In this document: positions 1 to 11,433 of the stretch, in pieces
Layout of the letters: every line of letters starts with the position of its first letter
Position numbering within the stretch: position 1 is the stretch's first letter
NCBI GenBank assembly: GCA_037126765.1
Contig: JBBCBC010000030.1
Location: forward strand, 7,710,786-7,774,785
Direction of reading: 5' to 3'
Origin: Stenogyne calaminthoides
Lineage: Eukaryota; Streptophyta; Magnoliopsida; Lamiales; Lamiaceae
DNA length: 64,000 nucleotides
Program-made: the position numbers and the translations under genes
The notes under the pieces: model-generated
Database searches by the model: none
What the model was told of the DNA's origin: nothing
Seen by the model: only the letters and a program-made list of their open reading frames with translations

Positions 1-560
1 ATCTGTATAATCTTGATCAATCCTTCTTTGATCTTTTCTCTTGTATAGTGGTAATCGATCTGGATATGTTTGGTATTCTCGTGTAGGACAGGATTGTGGG
101 CTATGCAGAATGCTGCCCGGCTGTCTGTATATAAGATGGCAGGCTGGGGATATGAAATCCTTAAGTCTTTGAGAATGTAGCTAATCCACTGTATTTCTGA
201 AACAGTTGCCCCCATGGCCCTGTACTCAATTTCAGGTGAGGACTTACTCACTGTGCTTTGTTTCTTGGACTTCCAAGAGATGAGGTTATCCCCAAGGTAG
301 ATTGCATAACCTGCTAAGCTCCTTCTTGTGACCTCACATCTTGCCCAATCTGAATCTGTAAAAGCTTGCAACTTGAAAGAATTTGAGTTAGTATATAACA
401 AACCTAAACCAATAGTGGATTTGAGGTACCTGAGCAATCTGTGAACTGCATTGAGGTGAGATTGTGTTGGTTTACTCATGTATTGAGTGAGAGTTTGAAT
501 GACATAGGATAAATCAGGTCTTGTAATGGTTAAATAAAGAAGTTTACCCACTAGCCTTCT
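1..560 (-). pseudogene. copia RNase H domain (partial)
   Basis: Minus-strand translation gives the end of the RT thumb region (motifs like LVGKLLYLT and RPDLSYV), then a copia RNase H with SWKSKKQ, SSPEIEYRAM and a TDSRAAFCIAHNPVLHE segment. This is the usual order at the C-terminus of a copia Pol. The protein is cut at the window edge and upstream by the MITE at 569. RNase H would degrade template RNA during reverse transcription in virus-like particles. No ATG start is expected because this is an internal part of a polyprotein. Confidence 0.8.
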
Positions 561-568
561 ATATTAAG

Positions 569-1407
569 TAGGGGTGAAAACGGATCGGATACGGATGGAT
601 ATTGCTTATACTATATCCTAAACCATATTTTTTTTGGATTCGGAGTCGGTTACAGAAAAGCCGAATTCAGATACGAATTCGGAATATTCGGTATACGGAT
701 ACGGGACGGATATCGAACGAATCCGGGCCAGATTCGAATAATATATTTCAAACGAAAATCATCAAAATGTGATTGAAACACATAAAAAAAACTACATATG
801 CAATATATCATAGAAGTTCTAATGCAGATTATAAAAATTATATTTATTGCTAATAATATGAAACTAAAAGCTATATCCTTCGTAACCATCACCACTCCAG
901 CACAACATTAAGTACTAATATTATATTAATATATATATATATATATATATATAAGTATAAACCAGGGGCTTAGCTCACCTGGCCACTGGGCTCCTCATTT
1001 GAATGGAAGACCCAGGTTCGATTCCCTTTGGGAATGAATTTGGAGTTATAGGAGTTATAAGGTGGATTGGTGATTTCGTGGAGTATTTGGGTGCTTGGTG
1101 TACTAACTACTAACTACTAACAACTCACTTTGCCCAATCAAAAAATAATTTAAAAAAATTTAAAAAAATTTAAAAAAAATAAATAAGTAAATAAAAAATC
1201 TGGATATCCGGATTTACTATCCGGATAATATCCGATAAAATATGAGAAAACTCGAATACGGTCGGATATTATGTATTCCGAATCCGAAGTCAACTATCCG
1301 TATCCGAATCCGTACCCGCCCGGATACTAGTTTTTTATACCGAATTCGATACCGACCGGATACGACTCCGGATCGATCGGGAAATATCCGATCCGTTTTC
1401 ACCCCTA
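569..1407. mobile_element. hAT-like non-autonomous element (MITE) with 8-bp target duplication
   Basis: The element begins TAGGGGTGAAAACGG and ends with its exact reverse complement CCGTTTTCACCCCTA. The inverted-repeat similarity extends into Cgga/tccg-rich subterminal sequence. Flanks ATATTAAG (561-568) and ATTTTCAG (1408-1415) agree at 6 of 8 positions, as expected for an aged 8-bp hAT duplication. Removing it restores the copia reading frame sequence around it. It has no transposase and depended on an autonomous partner. A SINE is nested inside. Confidence 0.8.
960..1182 (+). mobile_element. tRNA-derived SINE, copy 1
   Basis: A tRNA-like head has an A box (TAGCTCACCTGG at 971-982) and a B box (GGTTCGATTCC at 1015-1025) about 40 bases apart, as in RNA polymerase III promoters. 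A short unrelated body and an A-rich tail follow. A second copy with the same head and body is at 40445-40632. Probable target duplication ATAAGTA lies at 951-957 and 1183-1189. It sits inside the hAT-like MITE, so it is the youngest layer here. Confidence 0.8.
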
Positions 1408-2253
1408 ATTTTCAGAAGCATCAGTAACTAAAGGAGATTCAAGATCAGTGAAAGCCTGTTTGGAGTCCATAGGAGTAGTGCAAGGTTTACTACTCAAGTA
1501 TCCACAATCATTTAAAAGATCAAGTGCATATTTTCTTTGACAAAGTTGTAATCCTTTGTCACTTTTAGCAACCTCAATATCAAGAATGTATTTAAGTATT
1601 CCAAGATCCTTAATAGTAAATTTGTCATGCAAAAACTGTTTGATGTTAAGAATTTCAGAAAGATTGTTACCAATAATGATTATATCATCAACATAACATA
1701 ACAATATAGTGAGAGAATATGTGGTTTCCTTAGTAAACAGAGAATTATCAGCCACAGATTGAACATAACCATAGGTAATCAAAGTTTCAGACAATTTTGT
1801 GAACCATTGTTTGGAAGCCTGCTTGAGGCCATATAAACTCTTGTTTAATTTGCAAACCCTTGTATCATCAGGTTGGCAATAACCAGGGGGTGGTAACATG
1901 TAAAATTCCTCACTAAGATCACCATGGAGGAATGCATTATTAACATCACATTGATGTATATGCCAATGTTTAGCAACAACAACAAATAGTAAAATTCTAA
2001 CAATAGTGATTTTGGCAACTTGAGAAAAAGTGTCAAAATAATCAATTCCTTCCTGTTGGGTATAACCCTTGGCAACCCGCCTGGCTTTATATCTCTCAAT
2101 AGAGCCATCTGGTTTATATTTAACTTTGAAAACCCATTAACAACCTATAATATGTTTTCCAGGTGGAAGATTGACTAGGGACCAAGTGTTTGTTCCTTCT
2201 AGAGCTTGTAGCTCAGAAGACATTGCTTTCTGCCAATTCTCATCTTTGTGAGC
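1408..2253 (-). pseudogene. copia reverse transcriptase (partial, one stop)
   Basis: The minus-strand frame reads into a copia RT: WQKAMSSELQALE, then IIGC-stop-WVFK, VAKGYTQQEGIDY, DVNNAFLHGDL, NKSLYGLKQAS and the catalytic YVDDIIIIGN. A TAA at 2137-2139 replaces the conserved Lys codon of the IGCKWVFK motif. Otherwise the frame is open from about 2253 to the MITE at 1408. The integrase and everything before it are missing at the junction with the LTR at 2254. Confidence 0.85.
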
Positions 2254-4090
2254 TGTTGGGGAATTATTTGCCCGGATCTATTCGGGATGAATATTTAAAT
2301 ACAAATTTAATTCTAACAATTATTACTAGCATGAATTAATCCTATATTAATTCAAATAATAATTCAACAACAAATCATGCATATAAACAGTTCACGTAAA
2401 TCCTACGCATGCAGAATTATTACGAGTTTACGTGAACTTACCTCTTGGGATGGCAATGATCTCGTCGATGAAAACACACCAAAAGACTTTCCCAAGTATT
2501 CCCTAGTCCTTGTTCGACAATCCGGTGGAAGGAAGCTCGCGAACAATTAATAAAAGGAAAAATAAAATTTGTTGCACCACCTTTGTGGATTTACTAATTT
2601 TTCCAGCACATGGAATTGTACTTGGGAATGAAAGAATCATCCCCTATTTATAGAGGGGGTTGGACGATTTTTTAGTGATAAAATAATATGGGAAAATCTT
2701 TTCTTGATCTCCAAGAAATCTTGAATATATCTCCTATATTCTTTTCTCCATAATTAAAATATTCCACAAAAATCCCACCTCATCTTGTTATGGCAACATT
2801 TTCGAAAATCAAGAGAAAAGAATCCAAGATTTGGATCTTCTTGAATTTATGAGATATACTTGTATTTCAAGAAATACATATCTTCCATAATATCTTTTCA
2901 AGAAAATCAAGAAAATCTTTCTTTCCCTTAATTATCCAAAAATTTCGAAATTTTCATATGAATAATTAAGTGGGAGATTTCTTGAATTTAATGAGATAAT
3001 CTTGTATTCCAAGAATACATATCTTCATTCCATAACAAAATTCAAAGAAAATCTTTCTCCCCTTTTATTCATAATTTTCGAAAATTATGAGGAAAAATAA
3101 GCAACAAATTTATTTTATTTTTAAACACCTTTTCAGTTATTGGACTTTATGTTGGGCTACTTGGGGGGCCTTTAGGAGAATTAAGATTGGACCTTCCAAT
3201 GGACCTTGAATTATCAATATTGAGCCGCAATATTATTCAAGCCCATAAATATTAATTAATCCCACTACATAATTAATATTGCACTATCCATCTTAACCCA
3301 TATTACAGTTAATATGGCTCCCGGTTATTATTTCCCGTGTTTAAGATTATCTAGCCCATTAATTAATTCAAGCCACTGAAATAGCTTTTCATTAATTAAT
3401 ATCTTTTATCCTTGCTAAAGGAACGGTTCAACATTATTATCCATACCAGAAACTAGTTCCACTTGCAAGATTTGGTATGATAAAACTTATGAACCTCCCA
3501 AGGGGGCAAATCGAACGAGCGTACTTGCACACGATTCTCCGTATTAAATCTTAGCAATCGCATGTGACCAATAATATTGCCCAAGAACTAGAGTATTGAA
3601 TCTAATTGATTCTCTTCCCGTAATAAGTCAAAGCAATAGTTACTAACCACACGCAATCCTATTTAATGGACGAAGATTAAGAAATAACTAACCACTGAGG
3701 TCTAATTCTTCCTAGTTCAGTTCTGAAGAATTTGTCCTCCTGTAGGTCCTCTTCAATGCATCAGTCATGCACTAGTGTAATCTCTTGGTCAAGACAAACC
3801 AATCTGAGCCTTACACTACAACCTTTCACGATGGATTGTTCATTTCCATCTAGGTCGTGAATGGTGTACTTTTAGTTACAAGGAACTGTTAATTTAATCT
3901 TCTGTGATCTAGTATCACTAAATTACCTACAATGTAACACGTACTATTTATTGAACAATTATGCAGTAAATATATGTAACATTCGATGATATTTAAAGCA
4001 TTAGTGATAAACAATTTATTTCAGTAAATAAGTCTGAAATTCAGTCTGATTATACAAAGTAAAAGCATACTTTCCAGTATAATCCCAACA
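2254..4090 (-). repeat. 3' LTR of copia element
   Basis: In plus coordinates it starts TGTTGGGGAATT and ends ATAATCCCAACA, giving TGTTGGG...CCCAACA inverted termini. A purine-rich tract directly abuts its right edge, which fixes it as the 3' LTR of a minus-strand element. At 1837 bp it is long for copia. A TATA box lies inside on the minus strand. Confidence 0.8.
2645..2652 (-). promoter_or_regulatory. LTR TATA box
   Basis: Minus strand reads TATAAATAG in a C/T-rich stretch of the 3' LTR, about 390 bases before the LTR end in the transcription direction. This fits a U3/R promoter of an LTR retrotransposon. Confidence 0.55.
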
Positions 4091-4107
4091 ATCTCCCACT
4101 TATACTC
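4091..4107 (-). other. polypurine tract of copia element
   Basis: Minus strand reads GAGTATAAGTGGGAGAT immediately before the 3' LTR, the usual plus-strand DNA priming site. A similar stretch recurs at about 4191-4213. Confidence 0.65.
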
Positions 4108-4207
4108 AAAGTCTGCTTTTAAGTATACATCAGCATGTCTCGTGTAGTTCCTAATACGTGACATCAAATGTCACCTACACGAACCTAATAATGTCTCCCA
4201 CTTATAC

Positions 4208-5242
4208 TCAAAGTAGATTGTCAATGGTCTTGACACCCATTCCTTTCACATGTCTCTCGAATGTATTCTGAGGCAGATCCATTGTGAATGGATCAGCTAG
4301 GTTGTCTTTTGACGCGATCTTTGCCACCTCTATATCTCCTCTCTTAACGATTTCTCGTATAAGATGGTATTTCCTTTCAAAGTGTTTGCTGGCCTTGTGG
4401 GCTCTTGGTTCTCTTGAATTTGCAACTGCTCCGGCATTGTGACAATAAACAGTAATTGTGTTGGGCAAATTTGGAACTACATCCAAGTCCACTAGGAAGT
4501 TCTTGAGCCAAACCTCTTATTTCGCTGCCTCGCAAGCAGCTACATATTCGGCTTCAATGGTAGAATCTGCGATGCATTTCTGCTTAATGCTTCTCCACGT
4601 CATGGCTCCTCCCCCCATGCAAAACACACTACCGGAGGTAGATTTTTTGGAATCTAAGTCTGATTGGAAAACCGAGTCCGTGTAGCTGATGGGGATTAGA
4701 CTATCTGACTGATAAACCAACATTCTATCTCGAGTTCTTTTTAGATACTTCAGAATGTTTTTAACTGTCATCCAATGTTCCTTCCCCGGGTTACTTTGAT
4801 ATCTTGCCACCATGCCTACGGCAAAGCAGATATTCGGTCTCGTGCACAACATTGCATACATAAGGCTTCCGACAGCCGAAGCATAAGGAATGCCTTTCAT
4901 GTCATCTATCTCCTTTTGTGTCTTACGACACATTTCCTTGGATAGATGGATTCCATGCCTAAAAGGTACGAAGCCTTTCTTGGAATCCTGCATGCTGAAT
5001 CGTTTCAAGACAGTGTCTATGTATGAAGCTTGCGATAAGCCTATCATCCCTTTCTTGCGATCTCGAGTAATCTTGATCCCAAGGATGTACCCGGCTTCCC
5101 CTAAGTCCTTCATATCAAACTGTTTTGAAAGCCATGCCCTTACGTCTGATAACACCTTTACATCGTTCCCGATGAGCAGAATGTCGTCTACGTATAGTAC
5201 TAAGAATACCAATGCAGTTCTGACACGCTTTTGTACACACAA
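4208..5242 (-). pseudogene. copia RT C-terminus and RNase H
   Basis: Minus strand holds the catalytic YVDDILLIGND of RT, the thumb/connection region (YASAVGSLMYAM, RPNICFAVG) and RNase H (SYTDS, KQKCIADSTIEAEYVAA, then AVANSREPRAHK and HLIREIV). A TAA at 4517-4519 splits the frame inside RNase H. The usual YCDNSGA is YCHNAGA here, so a conserved acidic residue is also lost. A frameshift near 5225-5240 separates this from the upstream RT fingers. The final stop is followed by the polypurine tract. Confidence 0.85.
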
Positions 5243-7255
5243 CTTTCGAACTCGTTTTGATCAAACCTATAAGACTTTATAACATGATCAAAACATTGGT
5301 TCCAAGCTCTGGATGCTTGCTTGAGTTCGTAAATGGACTTCATGAGCTTACAAACTAGGTGTTCTTGGCCATTTTCAATGAAGCCTTGGGGTTGTTGCAT
5401 ATAGATTTCTTCATCAAGACTTCCGTTAAGGAAAGCTGTCTTGACATCCATTTGCCAGATTTCAAAATTGAGATGCGCAGCAATCGACAAGAGAATTCGG
5501 ATGGACTTGAGCATTGCTACAGGTGAAAAAGTTTCCTCATAGTCGATCCCTTCTTTCTGAGTATAACCTTTCGCCACAAGCCTTGCCTTAAAGGTTTCCA
5601 CCTTCCCGTCCGATCCTCTTTTTCTCTTGTATACCCACTTGCAACCAATGGGTTTCACCCCATTAAGTGGTTCGACTAGCTCCCACACTATGTTATGATC
5701 CATAGAACCCATTTCGGCTTTCATTGCTTTTTGCCAAGAAACTGCATCCTTATCTTGGATTGCCTCATCATATGTCCATGGGTCTGATTCGTCTTGTCCG
5801 GGAATCAAGTCCGAGGACTCTCCTATCCCCATGAATCTCTCGGGCTGTCTTACAACCCTCCCACTACGACGAGGTTCCGGTTGTGAAAGTGTGTCGTTTC
5901 GTATATCATCTTGTATAATTGGAAATGAGGTTAGCCCCCTTAGCTCACTTAAGGTAATCTCACTTCTGGGTCTTCTTTCGTTCATATAGACTTCCTCCAA
6001 AAATCTAAAGTGGGTGCTTATTACCACCTTTTGATCTTCGGGACCATAGAACACACACCCGTTTGTTCCCTCGGGGTATCCTATAAACAACCTTAATTCT
6101 GATCGAGGATCCAATTTCCCGGCTTCCTTGTCCAACACGTAGGCCGGACACCCCCAAATTCTCATGTGTCTCAAACTAGGCTTGCGCCAAGTCCACAATT
6201 CTTTGGGAGTTTTGGGAACCGATTTGGATGGCACCAAGTTCAGAATGTATGCCGCTGTTTCCAAGGCATGACCCCAGAACGACTTGGGAAGATCCGCATA
6301 ACACATCATTGATCTAACCATTTCTAAAAGAGTTTTGTTTCTTCGCTCTGCAACCCCGTTTTGTTGAGGGGTTCCGGGTGCAGTAAGCTGGGATGCAATC
6401 CCTTCATCTGACAAGTAGTTCAAAAACTCATCGCTGAGGTACTCGCCTCCACGATCGAATCGTAGAGACTTGATACGTTTTTCCCTATGATTCTCTGCTT
6501 GAGCCTTAAATTCTTTGAATTTCTCAAAGGTCTCAGATTTATGCTTCATAAGGAAAATATAACCGTACCTCGAGTAGTCATCAATAAAAGTGACAAAATA
6601 CTCGTAACCTCCTCTTGCTTTGGTTGACATTGGACCACATACGTCTGTGTGAACGATTTCTAACACTTCTTTGGCTCTATTCCCCTTAGCTCCGAATGCC
6701 CTCTTGGTCATTTTACCCTCCAAACATGATTCGCATGTTGGAATTTGTTCAACTTGGAGAGACTCCAGTGAACCGTCTTTCACCAACCTTTGGATCCTCT
6801 TTGGATTAATATGTCCCAATCTTAGATGCCATAGAAGTGTTTCGTTCACGTCTGATGAACGTTTTCTTTTATCGGAAACAATTGATGTGTTATAGGATAC
6901 ATTTCCTGAGTGGTGTGCACAATTAATTGTATAGAGATTACTTGACAACGTTCCATGACAAATAAATTTATCATAAAGAGAAATGGTAACAACTTTATCA
7001 AAAGTAACCGAATATCCATCAAGGTAAAGTTTAGAAACCAAAATTAAATTCTTTATAAAACTCGGAACGTAAAGTACATCTCTTAAAATTAAAACTCTGT
7101 CTTCAAAAAGACAGGTGCACTTCTCCCACTGCTTCAGCTGCCACTCTCGTAGCATCGCCCAGTGTGATGAGGATCTCACTCCCACTAAGTTGCCGGGTCC
7201 GCTTGAACCCTTGTAAAGTGAAACAAACATGATTAGTGGATCCCATATCCACCAC
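5200..7255 (-). pseudogene. copia protease end, integrase and RT N-terminus
   Basis: A long open frame covers the GAG-pre-integrase zinc region (LLWHLRLGHINPKRIQRL, CESCLEGKMTKR), the integrase core (IVHTDVCGPM, FIDDYSRYGYIFLMKHKSE, LRFDRGGEYLSDEF, TPQQNGVAERRN, giving the D-D-E triad) and RT fingers (WVYKRKRGSDGKVE, ARLVAKGYTQKEGIDYEETFSPV, MDVKTAFLNGSLDEEIYM). The protease start lies in another frame with the gag stop at 7256-7258. The true pol frame is entered after a frameshift near 7105. About the first 60 codons of the open frame, up to 7296, are out-of-frame translation. Confidence 0.85.
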
Positions 7256-8149
7256 CTATAAATGGGAGGCATACGCTGCAAAGCAAGTTTCAACAACTAG
7301 TGCGTGAGAATTACCTTTCTTTCCATTCCTTTTGGGATTGGAACAGGCTGACCTCCAATGTCCCTTTTCACCGCACTTGAAGCATTTTCCTTTTGGTACT
7401 TTCTTGACACCCATCCAACTAGCTGTCTTTCTCTTACTTTTCTTAGTGATGAGTATGCTTTGGTTCTGACCACTTTTCTTTTCTTGAGTCTTGCCTTCCA
7501 TTGGTCTAGATCTTGAGAAAAGACTTTTGGTCACCAATGCTTCGTCTTTCTTTCCTAAATGCTTCTCCATTATCTCCAAGGCTTCTTGTAGAGTGTCCAT
7601 AGTAAACATGTGATCGCTCATCACAAAACTACAGTAAATCTCATCAAAACACCTTGGTAGTGTTAGGAAAAGAAATTCGATTTAAGCCTCATCACAATAC
7701 TTAGTACCGAGATAAGCAAGTTTATCAAAATGGCATTTTATTCTGAGAACATGCTCCCTTACGGGTGTTCCCTCAACCATTTTTAGCCTAGCCACGTCGC
7801 CAATTTTAAACTGATTGATCATGCGGTCTTTTGTTAAAAACATTTCTTCAAGACTTTGTATAATTTCTGCAGCAGACTCAACACCTTCATGAATGTGTCT
7901 CAAATCATCAGACAGTGAAGTCAAGATTACACGATTCATGGGTTCATTGGCCTGCTCCCAAATATCATACAAGTGCCTTTCCGCATCAGATCCATCAGTA
8001 GGCATACGGGGCTTGGGTACATCAAGAACCCAATAATGTTCTTTTGCAGGTAGGACAAAACTCATATTCGGTTTCCAAATAACATAGTTATCTCCAGTTA
8101 ATTGGTGTTCTTTGAGTGTATATAACAGTGGATTAAAAGGTTGCGACAT
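7256..8149 (-). pseudogene. copia Gag with zinc knuckle and protease start
   Basis: Gag begins at an ATG at 8147-8149 (MSQPFNPLLYTLKEHQLTGD...NYVIWK), which matches the N-terminus of plant copia Gag. A CCHC zinc knuckle (CFKCGEKGHWRSAC) binds the genomic RNA. A TAA at 7682-7684 interrupts the frame and a TAG at 7256-7258 ends it just before the protease. The protease motif beyond reads VVDMGSTNHVC, so the catalytic D-S-G is D-M-G, a further inactivating change. Confidence 0.85.
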
Positions 8150-9326
8150 GATGAACTGAAATAAATAATAATATGCATAAGCACAAGTATATCACAAAAT
8201 TCGATCACATGTATCATATTAAAATCTCCAAAAAATATGAACATGCATCAGCCAACATCTCAAAACAGTTTAAATAAGCCACGTGGGGTGGGTCATTATT
8301 TAAACACATTCAAGCAGGTTACAAACAAGAACAGTTACAAACCCTTAATATCCAGATTAATAGTTGGCTCCCACTTGACCAATATAAAATTGACAGGGAC
8401 TTCAGGGAAGTATATGCATATCAATTTTATACCTAAGTAATAACCATGATTAAATACAGAATTATTATTTCGCTTTGATCGAGCCTCGTGGGGAGGGTCA
8501 TCGTCGCCACTAGTAATAATCCACAATCATCCAATTGGAATTTATTCATGTGAAAGCTATCTTTTGACCGTCCCGTGGGGGGAATTTCTCCAAAAGAATT
8601 CACAAATAAATAAATCATGGAGGTCAATAATTAATTCAATTTTATTATCCGGAATAAAATTGTCAATTAATTGTTTAAGCATACTTAGTAATTTTTTAAA
8701 AGTGAGATTTTTTCAAAACATTTTATCATGCATCGCAAATTTAAACACAATTTAAATAAGCATAAAATAATGCATAAACATCAAGACAAAAAATTAAACA
8801 TATTGGGCACATTTATCCAATTGTCATGGTTAATTTTTTTCATGTCTTGATCTTGAGAAATCGTCTTCATAGCCTTCATCGTTCGTCTCGAAAAGCTCCC
8901 ACTTGACCGTTTAAAAAAAACGCCTTGTCGACAGCATCATCAAACCGACTCACGCGAATTGAAGTGCCTGCCCCTAGCACTCCCCGTACAGGTATAGAAT
9001 GGCGTCGTCTTGTAGCGCCAGCGCCATCGCCATGTCAGCGCCTGCATACGTCGCCAGCGTCCAGCGCCCGGCGCCACATCGCCAGCGTCAGCGCTCCGTA
9101 TGTCGCCGTGCCCGTCTATTAGCATCGCCAGTGTCGCCGCGTCGCCCGCGGAAATGCCCCGCATCACGGTCGCGTGCCCACATCGCTGCGGCGTGCCTCG
9201 GCGGCATCACCGCCGCTCCCGCGTTGCCCTACACTCCCTTTGTCGTGCCTACATTATATCGCCCGCTTTCTTATCGCGTTACTGGCGAGACTCAGTAGCC
9301 TTTCGGCCCTCCGTGAATCGCAGCGC
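8150..9326 (-). other. 5' leader of copia element (no gene)
   Basis: No coding sequence is supported here. The part near gag (8160-8900) is AT-rich and carries three spaced copies of a motif like CGTGGGGaGGgtcAT (near 8281, 8487 and 8574). A GC-rich tract follows. I read it as untranslated leader because it lies directly upstream of the gag ATG. The 5' LTR that should follow is absent. Confidence 0.5.
8985..9320. repeat. GC-rich degenerate GCCAGCG repeat tract
   Basis: About 330 bases with very many CG dinucleotides and repeated GCCAGCGTC / GCCATCGCC-like words, in strong contrast to the AT-rich surroundings. Several short frames are open only because of the composition, and none resembles a protein I know. 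It ends where the next element's LTR homology begins. Confidence 0.6.
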
Positions 9327-9589
9327 TCGGATGTGCGAATGGTTGTATAGTTTATACTCGTTTTAAGCTTTTGCTGAAAACCTTCCTTTTAATGGAATAT
9401 TGATTAGGCTGTGATTCAATTATATGCAACTTCAGTGGATTGATTCCAACTGAGTATTAGTGAAAATATGCTTTAAATTCAAAGATATGCAACATATAAA
9501 CAAAGTAAAACAGAAAGCAAATAACACAGCAAGTTATAGTGGTTCAGAGACTCAAGCTCCTACGTCCACTCTCTCTGATCTCTTCATAG

Positions 9590-9780
9590 AAATTAACTAA
9601 TCACCTCCTGAGGTTTTCTGACTACCTCTGTAGTTTACTAACCTTTCTATTTTGAGCTTTCTGACTACCTCTGTAGTTTACTAACTCAAAACACACACAA
9701 GCTTTCTGACTATCCAAGATAGTTTACTCACTTCTTCTCTAGAGCTTTCTGACTACCTCAATGTAGTTTACTAACTCTTT
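9590..9780. repeat. short internal repeats in LTR
   Basis: Four imperfect copies of a unit containing GCTTTCTGACTAcCTC followed by TAGTTTACTAAC. The same array is in the 5' LTR (about 22140-22310) and, on the other strand, in the LTR pair at 33992-37370. This shows that these LTRs belong to related subfamilies. Confidence 0.7.
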
Positions 9781-10081
9781 ACAACTCCAATCTCACCAAC
9801 AATCACACTCAAACTACCTTACAAAGGGTTTGGGGTTTCTTGGTTGGTTTCCAACTAGGATGAGATATCCTTTACAATTAAGAACAATGCAAAGGCTAGG
9901 ATATCTCGACTAAGCTTTGGATATATCTTATCAAGCTAGGCTTAGTGGAATGAGCTCTCTTCGAAATAAAGCACTTGGGAAATTCTTGGGTTTTCGAAAG
10001 TGCTTCAACTCTTGATAATAGGTTTGAGCTCTTGAGTTGCTTACAAATTTCCCGTAACCTTACAATGTAGAGGGTCACAAG

Positions 10082-10089
10082 TATTTATA
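10082..10089 (-). promoter_or_regulatory. LTR TATA box (3' LTR)
   Basis: Minus strand reads TATAAATA in CCTATAAATACTTG. The equivalent in the 5' LTR is at 22611-22618, which would drive transcription of the element. Confidence 0.55.
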
Positions 10090-11040
10090 GGCATACACCA
10101 AGGTCACTCTTGAAAAACTATCCGTTGGAAGAGATAGCTCCATGAGTTTCCTCTTATGGTGTGTGATGAACGACTATATTTAGGGTTTGAGACTCCCTAG
10201 CACGTTTTAGGTAAACTGCTTTTCATGTAGCTGGTCATCACTTTTTGCAGTCTGGAACTTAGTACTTCTGACATCTTTTTCAAAGGACTTTGTCATTTGT
10301 CGATTAATCGATAATGTATGTTGTTGTCTTCTTCTTTTTGACTTTTGTCTCCAGTTAAATGTAGACACAGAACGGCTCTTTTTGGTTACTATCTCTGAGT
10401 GATATAACCTTAACAACACTTTACGTTAGTTCCTTTTGTCTGCATGAGAATGTCTTGGGCAATATCTATTTTCCAAGGAATCGCGTTCTTCTCAGTATTG
10501 CATTCTTCAGATAGATATTTTCAGTGCCTCGGAACATTGAGTTTATCTTGAGCATTCATTACATTCTTGAGTCTTGATAATTCTTGTGCCTTTTAGTATC
10601 CTCATCTTGATCTTGATCTTACATCTTACGAGTCTTGAGGTCTTACGAGTCTTCACGGATATCTTGGTCTGTCTTGAGTCTTTCATCTTCGAAGTCTTCG
10701 GTTTCTCGATTTCTCCTTTGAGTCTTGATAACTTTCAGATTTCTGCTTGAGTCTTGATATCTCGATTTCATCTTGAAAACTTGATTTCTAAGTTTCATCT
10801 TTGAAACTTGAAACTTTCAGTTTCATACTAAAACTTCAGTTTCTTCAGAAACTTACTGAGTCTTCAGAATCTTCAGATCCTAACCTGATCTATATCTGCT
10901 GACTATACATTTTGCAGATAACATCCTGAATATTCTAAAACTGAATCCTGACTCAACTATCAAGATTATCCTGAACATGTCATACTTAGGGGTTTTGTGA
11001 TCTAATCAAAATCAATCTTTATTAAATTCATCTCCCAACA

Positions 11041-11055
11041 ATTTCCCCCTTTTTG
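11041..11055 (-). other. polypurine tract of SIRE-like element
   Basis: Minus strand reads AAAAAGGGGGAAAT directly before TGTTGGGAG of the 3' LTR. The same tract precedes the 3' LTR of the related element at 35755-35768. Confidence 0.8.
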
Positions 11056-11433
11056 ATGATGCCAAAACCTATCTTGTTACAAAATACTTAACCTATACTT
11101 AGGTTTCAGTTTATCCTATTACAAGATTGATTTATCTCCAACAATTATCTAAACAGAGACTTTCCCAACAATTTCCCCACCAAATAATAAGTCTCCCAAC
11201 AATTTCTTCAGAGACAACATTTCAGGCATATCAAAATAAAGACATGTAAATTAAGATAATGAGATATTATCTTTTGAGCATAAATGATAAGGTTTCATTG
11301 ATGAATAGTAGACAGTTTACAGGTTACAATGAATCTTATCTGAAAAACAAAATCAAAAAGACAAAAAAAAAGGATTACATGAATCTTCTGAGTCTTTATC
11401 TTCGGTCTTCGTTTGCTCTTCTGCTCGGGCTCT

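Larger units (their letters stand above)
1..2253 (-). mobile_element. Ty1/copia element, 3' half (RT and RNase H), interrupted
   Basis: The minus strand encodes the C-terminal half of a copia polyprotein: RNase H in 1-560 and reverse transcriptase in 1408-2253. The two parts would be continuous but for an hAT-like MITE at 569-1407. The element runs off the left edge, so its 3' LTR is not seen. On the right it is cut at 2253/2254 by the LTR of another element. It may be the missing 3' half of the copia element at 23533-26430, which stops in the integrase at the edge of an inserted element. That link is inference from orientation, order and reading content. Confidence 0.85.
2254..9326 (-). mobile_element. 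Ty1/copia element with long 3' LTR; 5' LTR missing
   Basis: In element order (right to left) there is a leader (8150-9326), gag (from 8149), protease, integrase, RT, RNase H (to 4208), a polypurine tract and a 1837-bp 3' LTR (2254-4090). It inserted into the copia RT at 1408-2253. No matching 5' LTR or tRNA primer site was found between 8150 and 9327, where the LTR remnant of another element begins. The polyprotein has three in-frame stops and at least two frameshifts, so the element is dead. Confidence 0.85.
9327..11040 (-). repeat. 3' LTR of SIRE-like element, truncated
   Basis: Collinear with 21850-23532 over its whole length and ends with the same CTCCCAACA. It lacks the about 300 bases that correspond to 21546-21849, so the outer end of this LTR is gone. 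Both LTRs contain runs of TTTCTGACTACCTC...TAGTTTACTAAC-type repeats. The missing end coincides with the loss of the neighbouring element's 5' LTR. Confidence 0.85.

Noticed and set aside
960..1025. Functional tRNA gene
   Set aside because: A and B boxes are present, but no cloverleaf closes and the sequence continues into a SINE body and A-rich tail seen in a second copy.
8925..9366. Overlapping open frames on both strands in the GC-rich tract
   Set aside because: They are open because stop codons are rare in GC-rich sequence; no family motif, signal or conserved start.
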